Made by a program: the position numbers and the translations under genes
Notes under the pieces: generated by a model
What the model saw: the letters and a program-made list of their open reading frames with translations, nothing else
What the model was told of the DNA's origin: nothing
Databases searched by the model: none
From: Gammaproteobacteria bacterium
GTDB lineage: Bacteria > Gemmatimonadota > Gemmatimonadetes > Longimicrobiales > Gaopeijiaceae
Direction of reading: 5' to 3'
Length of the DNA stretch: 64,000 nucleotides
Assembly: GCA_028821195.1 (NCBI GenBank)
Contig: JAPPHB010000083.1
Span: forward strand, 86,729 to 150,728
Shown: piece by piece, positions 1 to 9,225 of the stretch
How the letters are laid out: each line of letters starts with the position of its first letter
Position numbering within the stretch: position 1 is the stretch's first letter

Positions 1-1
1 G

Positions 2-571
2 ACGCGATGGGAGCCCGGCGCGGAGGGAGAGGCGCGGCGCATCGAACTCGAGCTCAGGCTGATCGCGGATGTCGGCCTGGTCGGTGAACCCAACGCCGGC
101 AAGTCGACCCTGCTCTCGAGCGTTTCGGCGGCCCGGCCGAAGGTGGCGGACTATCCCTTTACCACGCTCGTCCCCAGCCTGGGGGTGGTTCACCTGCCCG
201 ACTTCCGATCCTTCGTGCTGGCCGACATCCCGGGCATCATCGAGGGTGCCCACGAGGGGAAGGGGCTGGGGCTCCGCTTCCTGCGCCACGTCGAGCGCAC
301 GCGCACGCTGGTCTACCTGATTCCGGCCGACTCGAGCGATCCCCAGGCGGAGTACGGGCGCCTGCGCTCCGAGCTGCGGAGCCACTCCCGCGCGCTGGCC
401 GCAAGGGAGCATTGCCTTGTGGTGTCCAAGATGGACCTGGTGGATCCCGGCGAGGCGGCGCCCCGCATTGAAGCCCCCGACGCCTGGGGGTCCTTCGCGG
501 TGTCGGCGGTGACCCGCCGAGGTCTCGACGAACTGTGCGAAGCGCTCTGGCGGCGAACCCGGCCGAGGTGA
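2..571 (+). CDS. obg: Obg-family GTPase, 3' part (5' end outside window)
   Basis: This is the GTPase domain of the ribosome-assembly and stress GTPase Obg/CgtA; the glycine-rich N-terminal Obg fold lies upstream of the window. In the 189 visible residues the P-loop GEPNAGKS is at about 28-35, the switch segment [13 protein letters not shown] follows, and the G3 box is [16 protein letters not shown]. The G4 box reads SKMD rather than the usual NKxD, a small deviation. The protein ends soon after the G5 region, so it lacks a long OCT-type tail. The stop overlaps a GTG start of dprA (GTGA), which suggests translational coupling. Family assignment is firm; the exact full length cannot be seen. 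Confidence 0.93.
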   Translation, partial: TRWEPGAEGEARRIELELRLIADVGLVGEPNAGKSTLLSSVSAARPKVADYPFTTLVPSLGVVHLPDFRSFVLADIPGIIEGAHEGKGLGLRFLRHVERTRTLVYLIPADSSDPQAEYGRLRSELRSHSRALAAREHCLVVSKMDLVDPGEAAPRIEAPDAWGSFAVSAVTRRGLDELCEALWRRTRPR

Positions 572-1704
572 CCGTCGTGCCCGACGCATCGACCGTCCCC
601 GTGGCGGAGGCGCCGCTCGATGTCATGGACGACGAGGTCGTCGCCCGGATTCACTGGACCCTCCACGAGGGACTGGGGGCGGTGACCCTGCGGCAACTCA
701 TCGACAAGTTCGGTTCCGCCCGCAAGGCGTTCTCCGCAGACAAGGAGAAGCTGCCGCGGCAGGCCCGCCGGGCGCGTGATGCGCGCAATACCACCCGCCC
801 GCTCGAGGAAGTGCTCGCCATTGCACGGCGGGCAGGGGCGTTGGCGACCGGATACCGACTGTCCGGGTTTCCCGAGCGGCTGAAGCACCTGCACCATCCA
901 CCGCCGCTGCTTTTTCTGCGCGGAGATCCGTCCCTGCTGCACCCTCCGGCCGTGGCCGTGGTCGGGTCGCGCAAGGCCAGCGAGTACGGGCGCGGCATGG
1001 CGCGCAGCATGGGGGAGGGGCTGGCCCGGGCGGGAGTGGCGGTCGTGAGCGGGCTGGCGCTGGGAATCGACGGCGCCGCGCATCGGGGAGCGCTGGCCGC
1101 CGGTGGAGGCACGATAGCGGTCCTGGGGTGCGGCCCCGACGTAGCCTATCCGCCCTACCACCGCCGGCTCTTCCGGGACATTCTCGAGAGAGGTCTGGTG
1201 GTCTCCGAGTTTCTTCCCGGCGAGGCGCCTCTACCGCACCACTTCCCCCGGCGCAACCGGTTGATTGCCGGTCTGTCGAAGGCGGTGGTGGTCGTCGAGG
1301 CCGCCAGGAGGAGCGGCGCTTTGATCACCGTCGAGCACGCCCTGGAACTCGGCCGCGACGTGTTTGCAGTTCCGGGAACGGTCGGTCGTCCCCGGAGCGA
1401 GGGAGCCAACGCCCTGATCCGCGACGGAGCCGGCCTGGTTACGAGCGCCCACGACGTTCTCTTCGGAACCGGCCTCGCGCACGCATTGCCGGAGGCGCGC
1501 TCCCGCGACCGGATCCCCTCTGGAATGGACGCCCGCCAGCGGGCCCTGTGGGACGCGCTGGAGACGGAGCCCGACCACATCGACCTCCTGGCCCGAAGAG
1601 CCCGCCTGGACATCGCGACCGCGGCGGCGACCTTGTCGATCATGGAGGTTCACGGATGGGTGCGGCGCGCGCCGGGGCTGCGCTTTGCCAGATCCCCCAC
1701 CTGA
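568..1704 (+). CDS. dprA: DNA-processing protein DprA
   Basis: DprA binds incoming single-stranded DNA and loads RecA during natural transformation. The Rossmann-like core is visible: [13 protein letters not shown] near residue 132, then [16 protein letters not shown] and the [12 protein letters not shown] segment that is characteristic of the family. A C-terminal winged-helix stretch (about 320-375, ending [10 protein letters not shown]) matches the DprA_WH tail. I chose the GTG at 568 because it overlaps the obg stop. An in-frame GTG at 535 would give an 11-residue extension inside obg, and an ATG at 625 would give a shorter form. No comEC or other competence gene is in view, so competence itself is not shown. 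Confidence 0.93.
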   Translation: MTVVPDASTVPVAEAPLDVMDDEVVARIHWTLHEGLGAVTLRQLIDKFGSARKAFSADKEKLPRQARRARDARNTTRPLEEVLAIARRAGALATGYRLSGFPERLKHLHHPPPLLFLRGDPSLLHPPAVAVVGSRKASEYGRGMARSMGEGLARAGVAVVSGLALGIDGAAHRGALAAGGGTIAVLGCGPDVAYPPYHRRLFRDILERGLVVSEFLPGEAPLPHHFPRRNRLIAGLSKAVVVVEAARRSGALITVEHALELGRDVFAVPGTVGRPRSEGANALIRDGAGLVTSAHDVLFGTGLAHALPEARSRDRIPSGMDARQRALWDALETEPDHIDLLARRARLDIATAAATLSIMEVHGWVRRAPGLRFARSPT

Positions 1705-1710
1705 CGACCC

Positions 1711-2931
1711 ATGGACGAAGTGCCGCCGGCTACCCGCAGCAAGTGCGGGACGCACTCTCGGGAAGCGCCGTCTTCGCTGGATGGCGCGACGTCATCCGTC
1801 TACGTGCACGCGCCCTTCTGCGTGCGTCGCTGCTTCTACTGCGACTTCGCCGTAACGGTCGACCGCGAGGGTGGGCATGACGCCTGGCTGCGGGCGATCT
1901 CCATGGAATGGGACCAGATTCGGCGAGAGGAACTGTTCTCATTCCCGGAACCCCTCGAGACGCTCTACGTCGGCGGAGGCACGCCGTCCCTACTGGGTAC
2001 CGGCGCCATGGATGGACTCGCATCCGTTCTCGGTTCGCGCCTTCTGAGCCATCCCTTCCTGGAGTGGACGGCTGAGGCGAATCCGGAGAGCTTCACTCCC
2101 GGCATCGCGCGAGCCTGGCGAGAGGCGGGTGTGAATCGCGTCAGCCTGGGCGTACAGAGCTTCCACGAGCCGTCGCTGCGCTGGATGGGACGCCTGCACG
2201 GTTCCGCAGGCGCCGCGGAGGCGGTGCGCAACGCCCGTCGGGCCGGCTTCGGAAATGTGAACGCGGACCTTATCTTCGGTCTTCCGGGGCGCCTGGCGCG
2301 GGACTGGGACGACGACCTCGAACGCTTGCTCGACCTCGGCGTCGAACACATGAGTCTCTACGGGCTGACGGTGGAGCCGCGCACGCCCCTGGGGCGGGCT
2401 GTGGCCGACGGGCGCGAGCGGGTCGCCTCCGAGGGTCGGTACCGCGACGAGTATCGGGCGGCAGTGGAACGGCTCACCGGGGCGGGCTACCTTCACTACG
2501 AGGTCAGCAGTTTCGCCATCCCGGGCCGGGAGTCGCGCCACAACGAGGTGTACTGGTCGGGCCGTCCCTACCTGGGTCTGGGAAATGGGGCGCACAGCTT
2601 TCGCAAGCCCTTGCGCCGCTGGAACCTGCGTGACTGGAAGGAATACAGTACATCGGTCGCGAAGGGGGACTCCGCGATCGCGGGACACGAGTTGCTGAAG
2701 CGGGCCGAGCTGCGCCTGGAGCGGATCTGGCTGGGACTCCGCGCACGCAGGGGTGTTTCCCTCGCGTCGATTCCCGCGCGAGCGGCGGCCGTGACGGAGC
2801 GATGGATGCGGAAGGATTGGGCCCGGGCCGAAGCCGGCAGACTTCGCCTTACGGTTGAAGGCTGGCTGCTGCTCGACGCTCTCGCCATCGAATTGGACGA
2901 AGCAGTGACGAATCGAAGGAACGGGGAATGA
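1711..2931 (+). CDS. hemW: HemW-like radical SAM protein
   Basis: This is a member of the HemW family, radical SAM proteins related to oxygen-independent coproporphyrinogen III oxidase and proposed to act as haem chaperones. The radical SAM cluster motif is C37-x3-C41-x2-C44 (CVRRCFYC), followed by the GGGTPS segment that binds SAM and by GVQSF. At 406 residues it has the usual length. Many such genes are annotated as coproporphyrinogen oxidase, but the CxxxCxxC pattern lacks the extra cysteine typical of HemN (CxxxCxxCxC), which favours HemW. The stop overlaps the hrcA start (ATGA), so the two are probably cotranscribed. Confidence 0.9.
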   Translation: MDEVPPATRSKCGTHSREAPSSLDGATSSVYVHAPFCVRRCFYCDFAVTVDREGGHDAWLRAISMEWDQIRREELFSFPEPLETLYVGGGTPSLLGTGAMDGLASVLGSRLLSHPFLEWTAEANPESFTPGIARAWREAGVNRVSLGVQSFHEPSLRWMGRLHGSAGAAEAVRNARRAGFGNVNADLIFGLPGRLARDWDDDLERLLDLGVEHMSLYGLTVEPRTPLGRAVADGRERVASEGRYRDEYRAAVERLTGAGYLHYEVSSFAIPGRESRHNEVYWSGRPYLGLGNGAHSFRKPLRRWNLRDWKEYSTSVAKGDSAIAGHELLKRAELRLERIWLGLRARRGVSLASIPARAAAVTERWMRKDWARAEAGRLRLTVEGWLLLDALAIELDEAVTNRRNGE

Positions 2932-4010
2932 CGATGCGGACTGGGCGATTGCGCGAGCGCATCGTTGTCCGCGAGGAGTTGACGCCTCGAGAACGACAGG
3001 TTCTGGAGGCCGTGGTGCGCACCTACGTGGATACGGCCGGCCCGGTAGGCAGCCACTCGGTGAACCGGCGCTGGAAGCTGGGGGTGTCGTCCGCCACCAT
3101 CCGTAACACCATGGCGGAGCTGGAGTCCAAGGGATACCTGGCCCGGCCGCACGCGTCCGCCGGCCGGGTGCCGACCGACACTGCGTACCGGTACTTCGTC
3201 GACCGGCTCATCCGCCCTGCGCCGCTGACCAACGCTGAGCGCGGCCGCATCGAGGAGGAACTCGACCCGGATGCCGCCTCCCCGATCGAGCGCCTGGTAC
3301 GGCGAACCACCCGCGCCCTCAGCCTGATCAGCCACGAGCTGGGCCTGGGGCTGGTGCCGAGCCTGGACTCGGCGGTACTCGAGAAGATCGAACTCATCCG
3401 GCTATCATCGCACAAGGCGCTCATGGTGGCGAGCGTGCGCAACGGCCTGGTGCGCACGGTTTACGTCGATCTTCCGCTGGAGATTCCGCGAGATACCCTG
3501 GTGACCCTCACGGTCATCCTCAACGAGCGCCTCGCCGGGCTCACCTTCGCGGACCTGAGGGAGTCGCTGCCCGAACGCCTGCGCGATCCGGGCACGGAGA
3601 GCGATACCGCCACCGAGCTGCTGAACATCTTCATGGAGTCCGCCCAGTCGCTGCTGGACTGGCCGGAGACCGGTGGATCGCCCGTGCTCTTCGGGCAGAC
3701 TTCGGTGCTTGCCAGCCAGCCGGAGTTCACCAGCGGCCAGCGGCTCAAGAGCCTTATCGAATTGACCGAGCGCAACCAGCTGATGGAGAGCGTCCTGAGC
3801 AACCGCAGCCACAGCGGCGGACTGCGCATCACGATTGGCCGGGAGCATAAGGACGAAGCGTTGTCCGGCTTCACGCTCGTGACCGCCGAGTACCATGTGG
3901 GCGGGCTCAAAGGGGTGGTGGGGGTGATCGGCCCCACGCGCATGCCCTACGAAAAGGTCATCAGCCTGGTGGGCTACACTTCTTCACTCGTGAACGACAT
4001 TCTGCGCTGA
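2928..4010 (+). CDS. hrcA: Heat-inducible transcription repressor HrcA
   Basis: HrcA represses class I heat-shock genes by binding CIRCE operators. The N-terminal winged helix is clear (LTPRERQVLEAVVRTYVDTA, then VSSATIRNTMAELESKGYL), followed by the HASAGRVPTD motif typical of the family and a GAF-like C-terminal region ending in GVIGPTRMPYEKVISLV. The length of 360 residues is normal. The start is the ATG overlapping the hemW stop; a second ATG lies six bases on. I see no CIRCE repeat (TTAGCACTC-N9-GAGTGCTAA) upstream, so autoregulation at this site is not supported. dnaJ follows after 13 bp, but grpE and dnaK are not here. Confidence 0.94.
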   Translation: MTMRTGRLRERIVVREELTPRERQVLEAVVRTYVDTAGPVGSHSVNRRWKLGVSSATIRNTMAELESKGYLARPHASAGRVPTDTAYRYFVDRLIRPAPLTNAERGRIEEELDPDAASPIERLVRRTTRALSLISHELGLGLVPSLDSAVLEKIELIRLSSHKALMVASVRNGLVRTVYVDLPLEIPRDTLVTLTVILNERLAGLTFADLRESLPERLRDPGTESDTATELLNIFMESAQSLLDWPETGGSPVLFGQTSVLASQPEFTSGQRLKSLIELTERNQLMESVLSNRSHSGGLRITIGREHKDEALSGFTLVTAEYHVGGLKGVVGVIGPTRMPYEKVISLVGYTSSLVNDILR

Positions 4011-4023
4011 GCGCGGGGTCCGA

Positions 4024-5169
4024 ATGGCAGACTACTACGAGACCCTGGGGGTGTCCCGGGGCGCGGACGTGCAGGAGATCCGGAAGGCGTACAGGCGTCT
4101 GGCGATGCAGCACCACCCGGATCGCAATCAGGGTTCGCGGGAGGCGGAGGAGCGTTTCAAGGAAGTCACCCGCGCGTACGAGGTTCTGAGCAATCCGGAG
4201 AAGAGGGAGGTCTACGACCGGTACGGGGAGCGGGGGCTGAAGCGCGGCCAGGGAGGGGCCGGCTTTGGCGGCTTCGACTTCTCGGACGCGATCGAGATCT
4301 TCATGCGGGACTTCGGCAGCGGAGGCGGCTTCGGAGACCTGTTCGGCCGCCGTTCGCCGGGCACCCCGCGCAGCCGGAGAGGGAAGGGCATTCGGCTGCG
4401 GCTTCCCCTCACGCTGGCCGAGGTCGCGAGCGGAGTCGACAAGCGCTTGCGGGTAAGCCTGCTCGATCCCTGCGAGGATTGTGGGGCCACAGGCGCGCGC
4501 GGTGCCGGACCGACGCTCTGTCCCGGGTGCAGCGGCACCGGCCAGGAGCGCATCAGCCAGCGTTCTCCCTTTGGGCAGTTCGTGAGCGTGCAACCGTGCC
4601 GCAGATGCGGCGGGGAGGGACAGGTCATCCAGGATCCCTGCCCCGCATGCCGCGGAGAGGGAAGGGTTCGCGAGGAATCCACCGTCACGGTGGAGGTCCC
4701 GGCGGGCGTCTCCTCGGAGAACTACATCACCCTGCGCGGGCAGGGAAATGCCGGACCCCGGGGGGGGCCGCGCGGCGACATCACCGTCTTGATCGCCGTG
4801 GAGGATCATCCCGACTTCAGGAGGGACGGCAACGACCTCGTCCACGAGCTTCACGTGACCTTCACGCAGGCCGCGTTGGGCGATCGCCTGGAGGTGCCGA
4901 CCGTCGAGGGCAGCGCGCCCCTTTCGGTGCCCGCCGGGGTCCAGACCGGCGAGATGTTGCGCATGCGCGGCCTGGGTGTGCCGGATCTGGACGGCGGCAT
5001 GCGGGGCGACCAGCTTGTGCGCGTGGTCGTATGGACCCCCGAGAACCTCGACCGTCGTCAGCGGGAGGCGCTGGAACGGTTGCGGGAGGTGGAGGATCCG
5101 GTTCCCGAGGATGCGGGGCGCGGCAGGAGGGGGTTCTGGGCCCGCGTGAAGGAAGCCTTCGTCCCGTAG
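4024..5169 (+). CDS. dnaJ: Chaperone protein DnaJ
   Basis: DnaJ is the J-domain co-chaperone that stimulates DnaK ATPase and delivers substrates. The J domain covers about residues 1-70 with HPD at 31-33. A Gly/Phe-rich linker follows, then four complete zinc-binding repeats CxxCxGxG-type (CEDCGATG, CPGCSGTG, CRRCGGEG, CPACRGEG) at roughly 150-205, then the C-terminal substrate-binding domains. This makes it a full type I DnaJ of 381 residues. It sits directly after hrcA, an arrangement seen in several phyla, but without grpE-dnaK between them. Function is secure; its DnaK partner must be encoded elsewhere. Confidence 0.96.
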   Translation: MADYYETLGVSRGADVQEIRKAYRRLAMQHHPDRNQGSREAEERFKEVTRAYEVLSNPEKREVYDRYGERGLKRGQGGAGFGGFDFSDAIEIFMRDFGSGGGFGDLFGRRSPGTPRSRRGKGIRLRLPLTLAEVASGVDKRLRVSLLDPCEDCGATGARGAGPTLCPGCSGTGQERISQRSPFGQFVSVQPCRRCGGEGQVIQDPCPACRGEGRVREESTVTVEVPAGVSSENYITLRGQGNAGPRGGPRGDITVLIAVEDHPDFRRDGNDLVHELHVTFTQAALGDRLEVPTVEGSAPLSVPAGVQTGEMLRMRGLGVPDLDGGMRGDQLVRVVVWTPENLDRRQREALERLREVEDPVPEDAGRGRRGFWARVKEAFVP

Positions 5170-5179
5170 CAGCAGTCCC

Positions 5180-6106
5180 GTGGATGCATCCGCCCGGGCA
5201 CCGGAGAGCGGCGAGGCACCTTCCGTGATACCCGACCGCTGGCTCACCGTCGTCGCCGGCGTACCCGACTCCGCCGCGGTCGGCGTGGTGGCCGCGCTAC
5301 TCGTGCACAGGGGTGCGCGCGCCGTGGTGGAGCAGGCGGACGGGACGCTCCTCACCCATTTCCCGCCCCCCGGCGACATCGCCGCGTTTCTGGCCGCCCT
5401 CGGCAGCGAACTGAACGGGGCAGCCGGCCGGACAGTCGATCTGAGCTGGCGCTGGCAGCCGCACGAGGAGTGGGCGGAGACCTGGAGGCGGGGACTCGGC
5501 CCCACGCGGGTCAGTCGCCGCATCACCGTGGCGCCGACCTGGGACGTCCCCCCCGAGCCGGATGGGGGCGTGCTGATCACCCTCGACCCCGGTATGGCGT
5601 TCGGCACCGCCCGCCACGCCTCGACCCGTTGCGCCCTGCGGTTGCTCGACGCCGCGGTTCGCCCCGGGGCCGCCATCGCCGACGTGGGCACGGGTACCGG
5701 AATCCTTGCCATCGCCGCGGCCGGGCTCGGCGCCGGTCGCGTGCTGGCCGCGGACGGCGATCCCTTCGCGTGTGCCGCAGCCCGCGTCAACGTGGACGCC
5801 AACCAGGCCGCGCATGCGGTCGAAATCCACGAGCGGAGGGTTTCGCCCGACTGGCTCGCGGCGCACCACCCCCTCGACGGCGTGGCCGCCAACATCGAGA
5901 GCGGGGTGCTGACCGCTCTTCTGCCGGGATTTGCAGGCGCCCTGGCGCCGGGCGGATGGCTGGTGGTGTCGGGGCTGCTCGCCGAAGAGTCAGGCGACTT
6001 CGCCTACGAGGCCGCGCCCTTCGGTTTCCGTCTCCGGGACGACGAGGCCGAAGACGGCTGGTGGGCAGGCACCTTCCGCCTCGTCCCCGGGTCGGCGGAC
6101 GGGTAG
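5180..6106 (+). CDS. prmA: Ribosomal protein L11 methyltransferase-like protein PrmA
   Basis: PrmA is a SAM-dependent methyltransferase that trimethylates ribosomal protein L11. Three family features are visible: the GMAFGTARHASTRCAL segment (family pattern GxAFGTGxHxTT), the SAM motif DVGTGTGILAIAAAGLGAG, and ANIESGVLTALLP at the usual Asn-containing position. The 308 residues fit the family. The start is a GTG 10 bp after dnaJ, and dnaJ-prmA adjacency is common in Gram-positive and related genomes. The last 100 bp are overlapped by an antisense open frame (see the orphan at 6004-6567). Confidence 0.87.
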   Translation: MDASARAPESGEAPSVIPDRWLTVVAGVPDSAAVGVVAALLVHRGARAVVEQADGTLLTHFPPPGDIAAFLAALGSELNGAAGRTVDLSWRWQPHEEWAETWRRGLGPTRVSRRITVAPTWDVPPEPDGGVLITLDPGMAFGTARHASTRCALRLLDAAVRPGAAIADVGTGTGILAIAAAGLGAGRVLAADGDPFACAAARVNVDANQAAHAVEIHERRVSPDWLAAHHPLDGVAANIESGVLTALLPGFAGALAPGGWLVVSGLLAEESGDFAYEAAPFGFRLRDDEAEDGWWAGTFRLVPGSADG

Positions 6107-6567
6107 GCAAACCGCACCCCGGCCGCGTTGCGCCGCTCCCGCAGGCGCCGATGCTCCCTCAGCAGTCGGAACCAGCGGTTGACGGCAGAGGGTGACTTCA
6201 CATCCAGGCTGCGGGCGAGACAGGCGAGGGTGCGGTGGTTCCAGCGCACCAGCGGGTCGCCGTGCATGTACCGTCGATCGTCGGTCTCAAGAAGGACCAC
6301 CCATGGGCAGGGCGTGAGATACTGCTCCGAGAGCGCATCGGCGTAGGGTCCCGGCGACTGGTGCAGGTGGCCGGTGCTCCACGCTCCCCGCATGGGATCG
6401 AGGAGGCGGTACCGCTCGGGGTGGTGGAGCACAGCCTCGACAACCTCGCGAGCTCCGGGTTCCGCCTCGCCGTCGCGTCCGAGCCTGTGCACGAGGGTGT
6501 CCAGGCTGGCGGCGATCATCGAGGTCTCCGACATCACTCGGCCGATCCGGTCCGCCATCTCGGTCAA
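6004..6567 (-). CDS. Hypothetical protein, antisense to the prmA 3' end
   Basis: I do not recognise this family. It is the only plausible gene in the 730-bp gap between prmA and mutS2. On the minus strand a GGAGGT lies a few bases before a TTG at 6567, with an ATG three codons later at 6558. The protein of about 187 residues contains a compact acidic/aromatic core (HLHQSPGPYADALSEQYL, then PWVVLLETDDRRYMHGDPL) and a helix-turn-helix-like stretch (LACLARSLDVKSPSAVNRWF), followed by an Arg/Ser-rich tail. That core is much less Arg/Pro/Gly-biased than shadow frames in this genome, which argues for coding. The tail overlaps the prmA 3' end by about 100 bp, so the true stop region could be tolerated antisense overlap. 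A DNA-binding role is only a guess. Confidence 0.5.
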   Translation of the reverse strand: MTEMADRIGRVMSETSMIAASLDTLVHRLGRDGEAEPGAREVVEAVLHHPERYRLLDPMRGAWSTGHLHQSPGPYADALSEQYLTPCPWVVLLETDDRRYMHGDPLVRWNHRTLACLARSLDVKSPSAVNRWFRLLREHRRLRERRNAAGVRFAYPSADPGTRRKVPAHQPSSASSSRRRKPKGAAS

Positions 6568-6837
6568 CCAGAACCTCCGTCTTTTCGAGCAGGTCGCGCT
6601 GTCACCGGGAGGTTCCCGGAAATGAGTCCCAGATAGGTTAGGCTCTGGAGGCGGGCTCTCCCATGGCCGGATGGGACGTTTCGCGATCGTAGCGACGGTC
6701 CTGGTGCTTTCCTGTCCCGCGGAGATGGTTTCCGTGACAGGAGCGACCGGTCCCTCTGCCGCGTTGACCCCTCTGACAGCGCCGGATACCTTCCTTCCCC
6801 AATCCGCGACCACCCGCCCGCGCCGTCGGGGAGGGCG

Positions 6838-9225
6838 GTGCATGAACGCGCCATCCTGATGCAACACGCCTTCGAAGTTCTCGGGCTGCCGGACGTCCTC
6901 GCACGCGTCGCAGCCTCGGCCTCAAGCGACGCGGGTCGCGATGCCGTTCTCGCGCTCAGGCCGGCAACTCGCCCCGGCATCATCCAGCGCGAACTCGAAC
7001 GGGTACGCGAGACCGCCCGGCTTGCCGGTGTAGTTCGATCCCTGTCGGGAATCCCGGATGCCCGCGACGCCCTGCGCCGACTGCGCGCCGCGGGCGGCGT
7101 GCTCTCGCCCGCCGAGCTCCATTCGATGGGCACTCTGCTGCGGTCCGGCCGCGAACTCGCCCATGACCTGTCGGCAGCGGATCCGCCGCTGCTCCTGCTG
7201 GAACCGTTGCGTGAGCGCCTGCTGTTCGAGCCCGCCCTGGAGGAGCGCATCCTTCGTACCGTAGACCGCACCGGCGCGGTGCTCGACACGGCGAGCCCGG
7301 AGTTGTCGCGGCTGCGTGCCAGGTTGAAGCGCAGTCGCGGCGTGATCGTCGGGCGGCTCGAGTCCTACGTGCGCACACTTCCGGCCGCGTGGGTCATCCC
7401 CGACGCCTCGGTGACGGTGCGCGAGGGCCGTTACGTTATCCCCGTCCGGCGCGCGGGACGGAGCGATGTCGGCGGAGTCGTCCACGGGACATCGGCCAGC
7501 GGGGCCACGCTCTTCGTCGAGCCGCCCCTGGCGATCGAGCTGATGAACCGGGTTCGCGAACTGGAGTCGGCGGAGGTGCGCGAGATCGACCGGGTGCTCG
7601 CGGAGTGCACCCGCGCGCTCGCCCCACTCCGCGACGGCCTGGCCGGCAGCCAGGACGCGCTGATCGAATTCGATTCGCTCGACGCGCGCGCGCGCACCGC
7701 TCTCGGATGGAACGGCAGCGTCCCGGCCCTGCTTCCCGAGGGGGAACACGGGCTGTGCATCGTCCAGGGACGGCATCCGCTGCTGGCGCTGCGGGAGGAT
7801 GTGGAGACCGTGCCCTTCGACCTGCTGCTGGAGCCGGAGGAACGGGTTCTGGTGGTGTCGGGTCCCAACACCGGTGGCAAGAGCGTCTTTCTCAAGTCCG
7901 TGGGCCTGATCTGCGTGCTCGCACAGTGCGGCGTCGTTCCTCCGGTGGGTTCCGGGACGCGGATTCCCGTGTTTCGCCGTTTCTTCGCCGACATCGGTGA
8001 CGAGCAATCGGTCGAGGACGACCTCTCCACGTTTGCCGCCCATCTCGCCAACCTGAAGGACATCCTTGCGCGCGCCGGCGAGACGGCGCTGGTGCTCATC
8101 GACGAGATGGGGACCGGCACGGACCCGGATGAAGGGGCGGCCCTGTCGGCCGCGGTGCTGGAAGCGCTGGCGAACCGCGGGGCACGGGTGGTGGTGACCT
8201 CGCATCTCGGACAGCTCAAGAGGCTGGATGCGCCAGGAAGCGGCATCGTGAACGGTTCGTTGCACTTCGACCCGGAGCGCACCCGGCCCACATATCGCTT
8301 TCGCAAGGGGAGGCCCGGGCGCAGCTACGGGCTCGCTATCGCGCGTTCCCTGGGATTCGCGAGATCCCTGATCGACGGGGCCGAAGCTCGTCTTTCGCGG
8401 GACGAGGTGCGCATGGATGAGTTGCTGGAGCGCCTGGAGCGCCTGGAGGCGGACGCTGCCAGTGCCAGAGCCGCCCTCGCCGCCAGGGAGGCCGAGGTCG
8501 AAGGGCGCGCCAGGGAGAACGCCGCGCTCGGCGCCACCCTCAAGGCTCGCGAACGCGGGATAGCCCGCGAAGAACGCGACGTCCGTGGCCGTGCCCGGGC
8601 CGAAGCGCGCCGGATCCTGCTCGAAGCCCGCCGCGAAGTCGAGAGCGCCATCGCCGAGGTGCGCGCCGGCCGGGCCGGCGAGGAGGAGGAGGTCGCGCGC
8701 GGGGCGCGCCAGCGGGTCGAGGCGGCCGCCGAACGCCACCGAATCCGCCCCTCCGACGACCCTCGCTCCGCCCCCGCCACCCCCCTCCGCCCCGGCGACC
8801 TGGTGCGGCTCGCGAACGGAGGCGCGACCGCCACGGTGGTGGAGATCCGCCCCGGGCGCGCGCTGGTGGAAGCCCGGGGCGGGCTCAGGCTGGAGGTGCC
8901 TCTCGACGGACTCGCGCCCGCCCCGGCCCCGGTCCGCGAGGAGAGGCGGCCGGCGGGCCGCTCGTTCTTTCCCTCCGACCCGCCCCCCGTCGACTCCGAC
9001 CTGCGCGGACTGCGGGTCGACGAGGCGGCTGCCCGCCTGCAGAACATCCTCGACCGGGCGGTCGTGGCGGACGTGCCCGAGCTGCGCCTCATCCACGGGA
9101 AGGGCACCGGCGCCCTGCGCGCCATGGTCGCCGAGCTGCTGGAGGAAGACCCCCGGGTGCGGGAGTACCGTTCCGGCGGCGTGGGCGAGGGGGGGACGGG
9201 CGTAACCGTGGTGACGCTCGCGTGA
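6838..9225 (+). CDS. mutS2: MutS2 family protein (MutS ATPase plus Smr domain)
   Basis: MutS2 is a MutS-like ATPase without mismatch-recognition domains; it acts on recombination intermediates and, in some bacteria, on collided ribosomes. The Walker A motif GPNTGGKS is at about residue 342, followed by the STFAAHL and LVLIDEMGTGTDPDEG (Walker B) segments. A long charged coiled coil spans about 510-640. A C-terminal Smr domain begins with DLRGLRVDEA near 721 and holds the HGKGTG nuclease-type motif near 752. The GTG at 6838 gives 795 residues; the ATG at 6859 (MQHAFEVLG) fits the family start better, but neither has a well-spaced ribosome site. The stop overlaps the dnaG GTG. Confidence 0.93.
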   Translation: MHERAILMQHAFEVLGLPDVLARVAASASSDAGRDAVLALRPATRPGIIQRELERVRETARLAGVVRSLSGIPDARDALRRLRAAGGVLSPAELHSMGTLLRSGRELAHDLSAADPPLLLLEPLRERLLFEPALEERILRTVDRTGAVLDTASPELSRLRARLKRSRGVIVGRLESYVRTLPAAWVIPDASVTVREGRYVIPVRRAGRSDVGGVVHGTSASGATLFVEPPLAIELMNRVRELESAEVREIDRVLAECTRALAPLRDGLAGSQDALIEFDSLDARARTALGWNGSVPALLPEGEHGLCIVQGRHPLLALREDVETVPFDLLLEPEERVLVVSGPNTGGKSVFLKSVGLICVLAQCGVVPPVGSGTRIPVFRRFFADIGDEQSVEDDLSTFAAHLANLKDILARAGETALVLIDEMGTGTDPDEGAALSAAVLEALANRGARVVVTSHLGQLKRLDAPGSGIVNGSLHFDPERTRPTYRFRKGRPGRSYGLAIARSLGFARSLIDGAEARLSRDEVRMDELLERLERLEADAASARAALAAREAEVEGRARENAALGATLKARERGIAREERDVRGRARAEARRILLEARREVESAIAEVRAGRAGEEEEVARGARQRVEAAAERHRIRPSDDPRSAPATPLRPGDLVRLANGGATATVVEIRPGRALVEARGGLRLEVPLDGLAPAPAPVREERRPAGRSFFPSDPPPVDSDLRGLRVDEAAARLQNILDRAVVADVPELRLIHGKGTGALRAMVAELLEEDPRVREYRSGGVGEGGTGVTVVTLA

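Noticed and set aside
2850..2940. Possible CIRCE operator upstream of hrcA
   Set aside because: No TTAGCACTC/GAGTGCTAA inverted repeat is visible; the region is hemW coding sequence.
6671..6859. Short plus-strand frame with a signal-peptide-like start before mutS2
   Set aside because: It lies opposite the 5' region of the minus-strand orphan's upstream sequence, has no ribosome site, and ends inside mutS2. The support is too weak.
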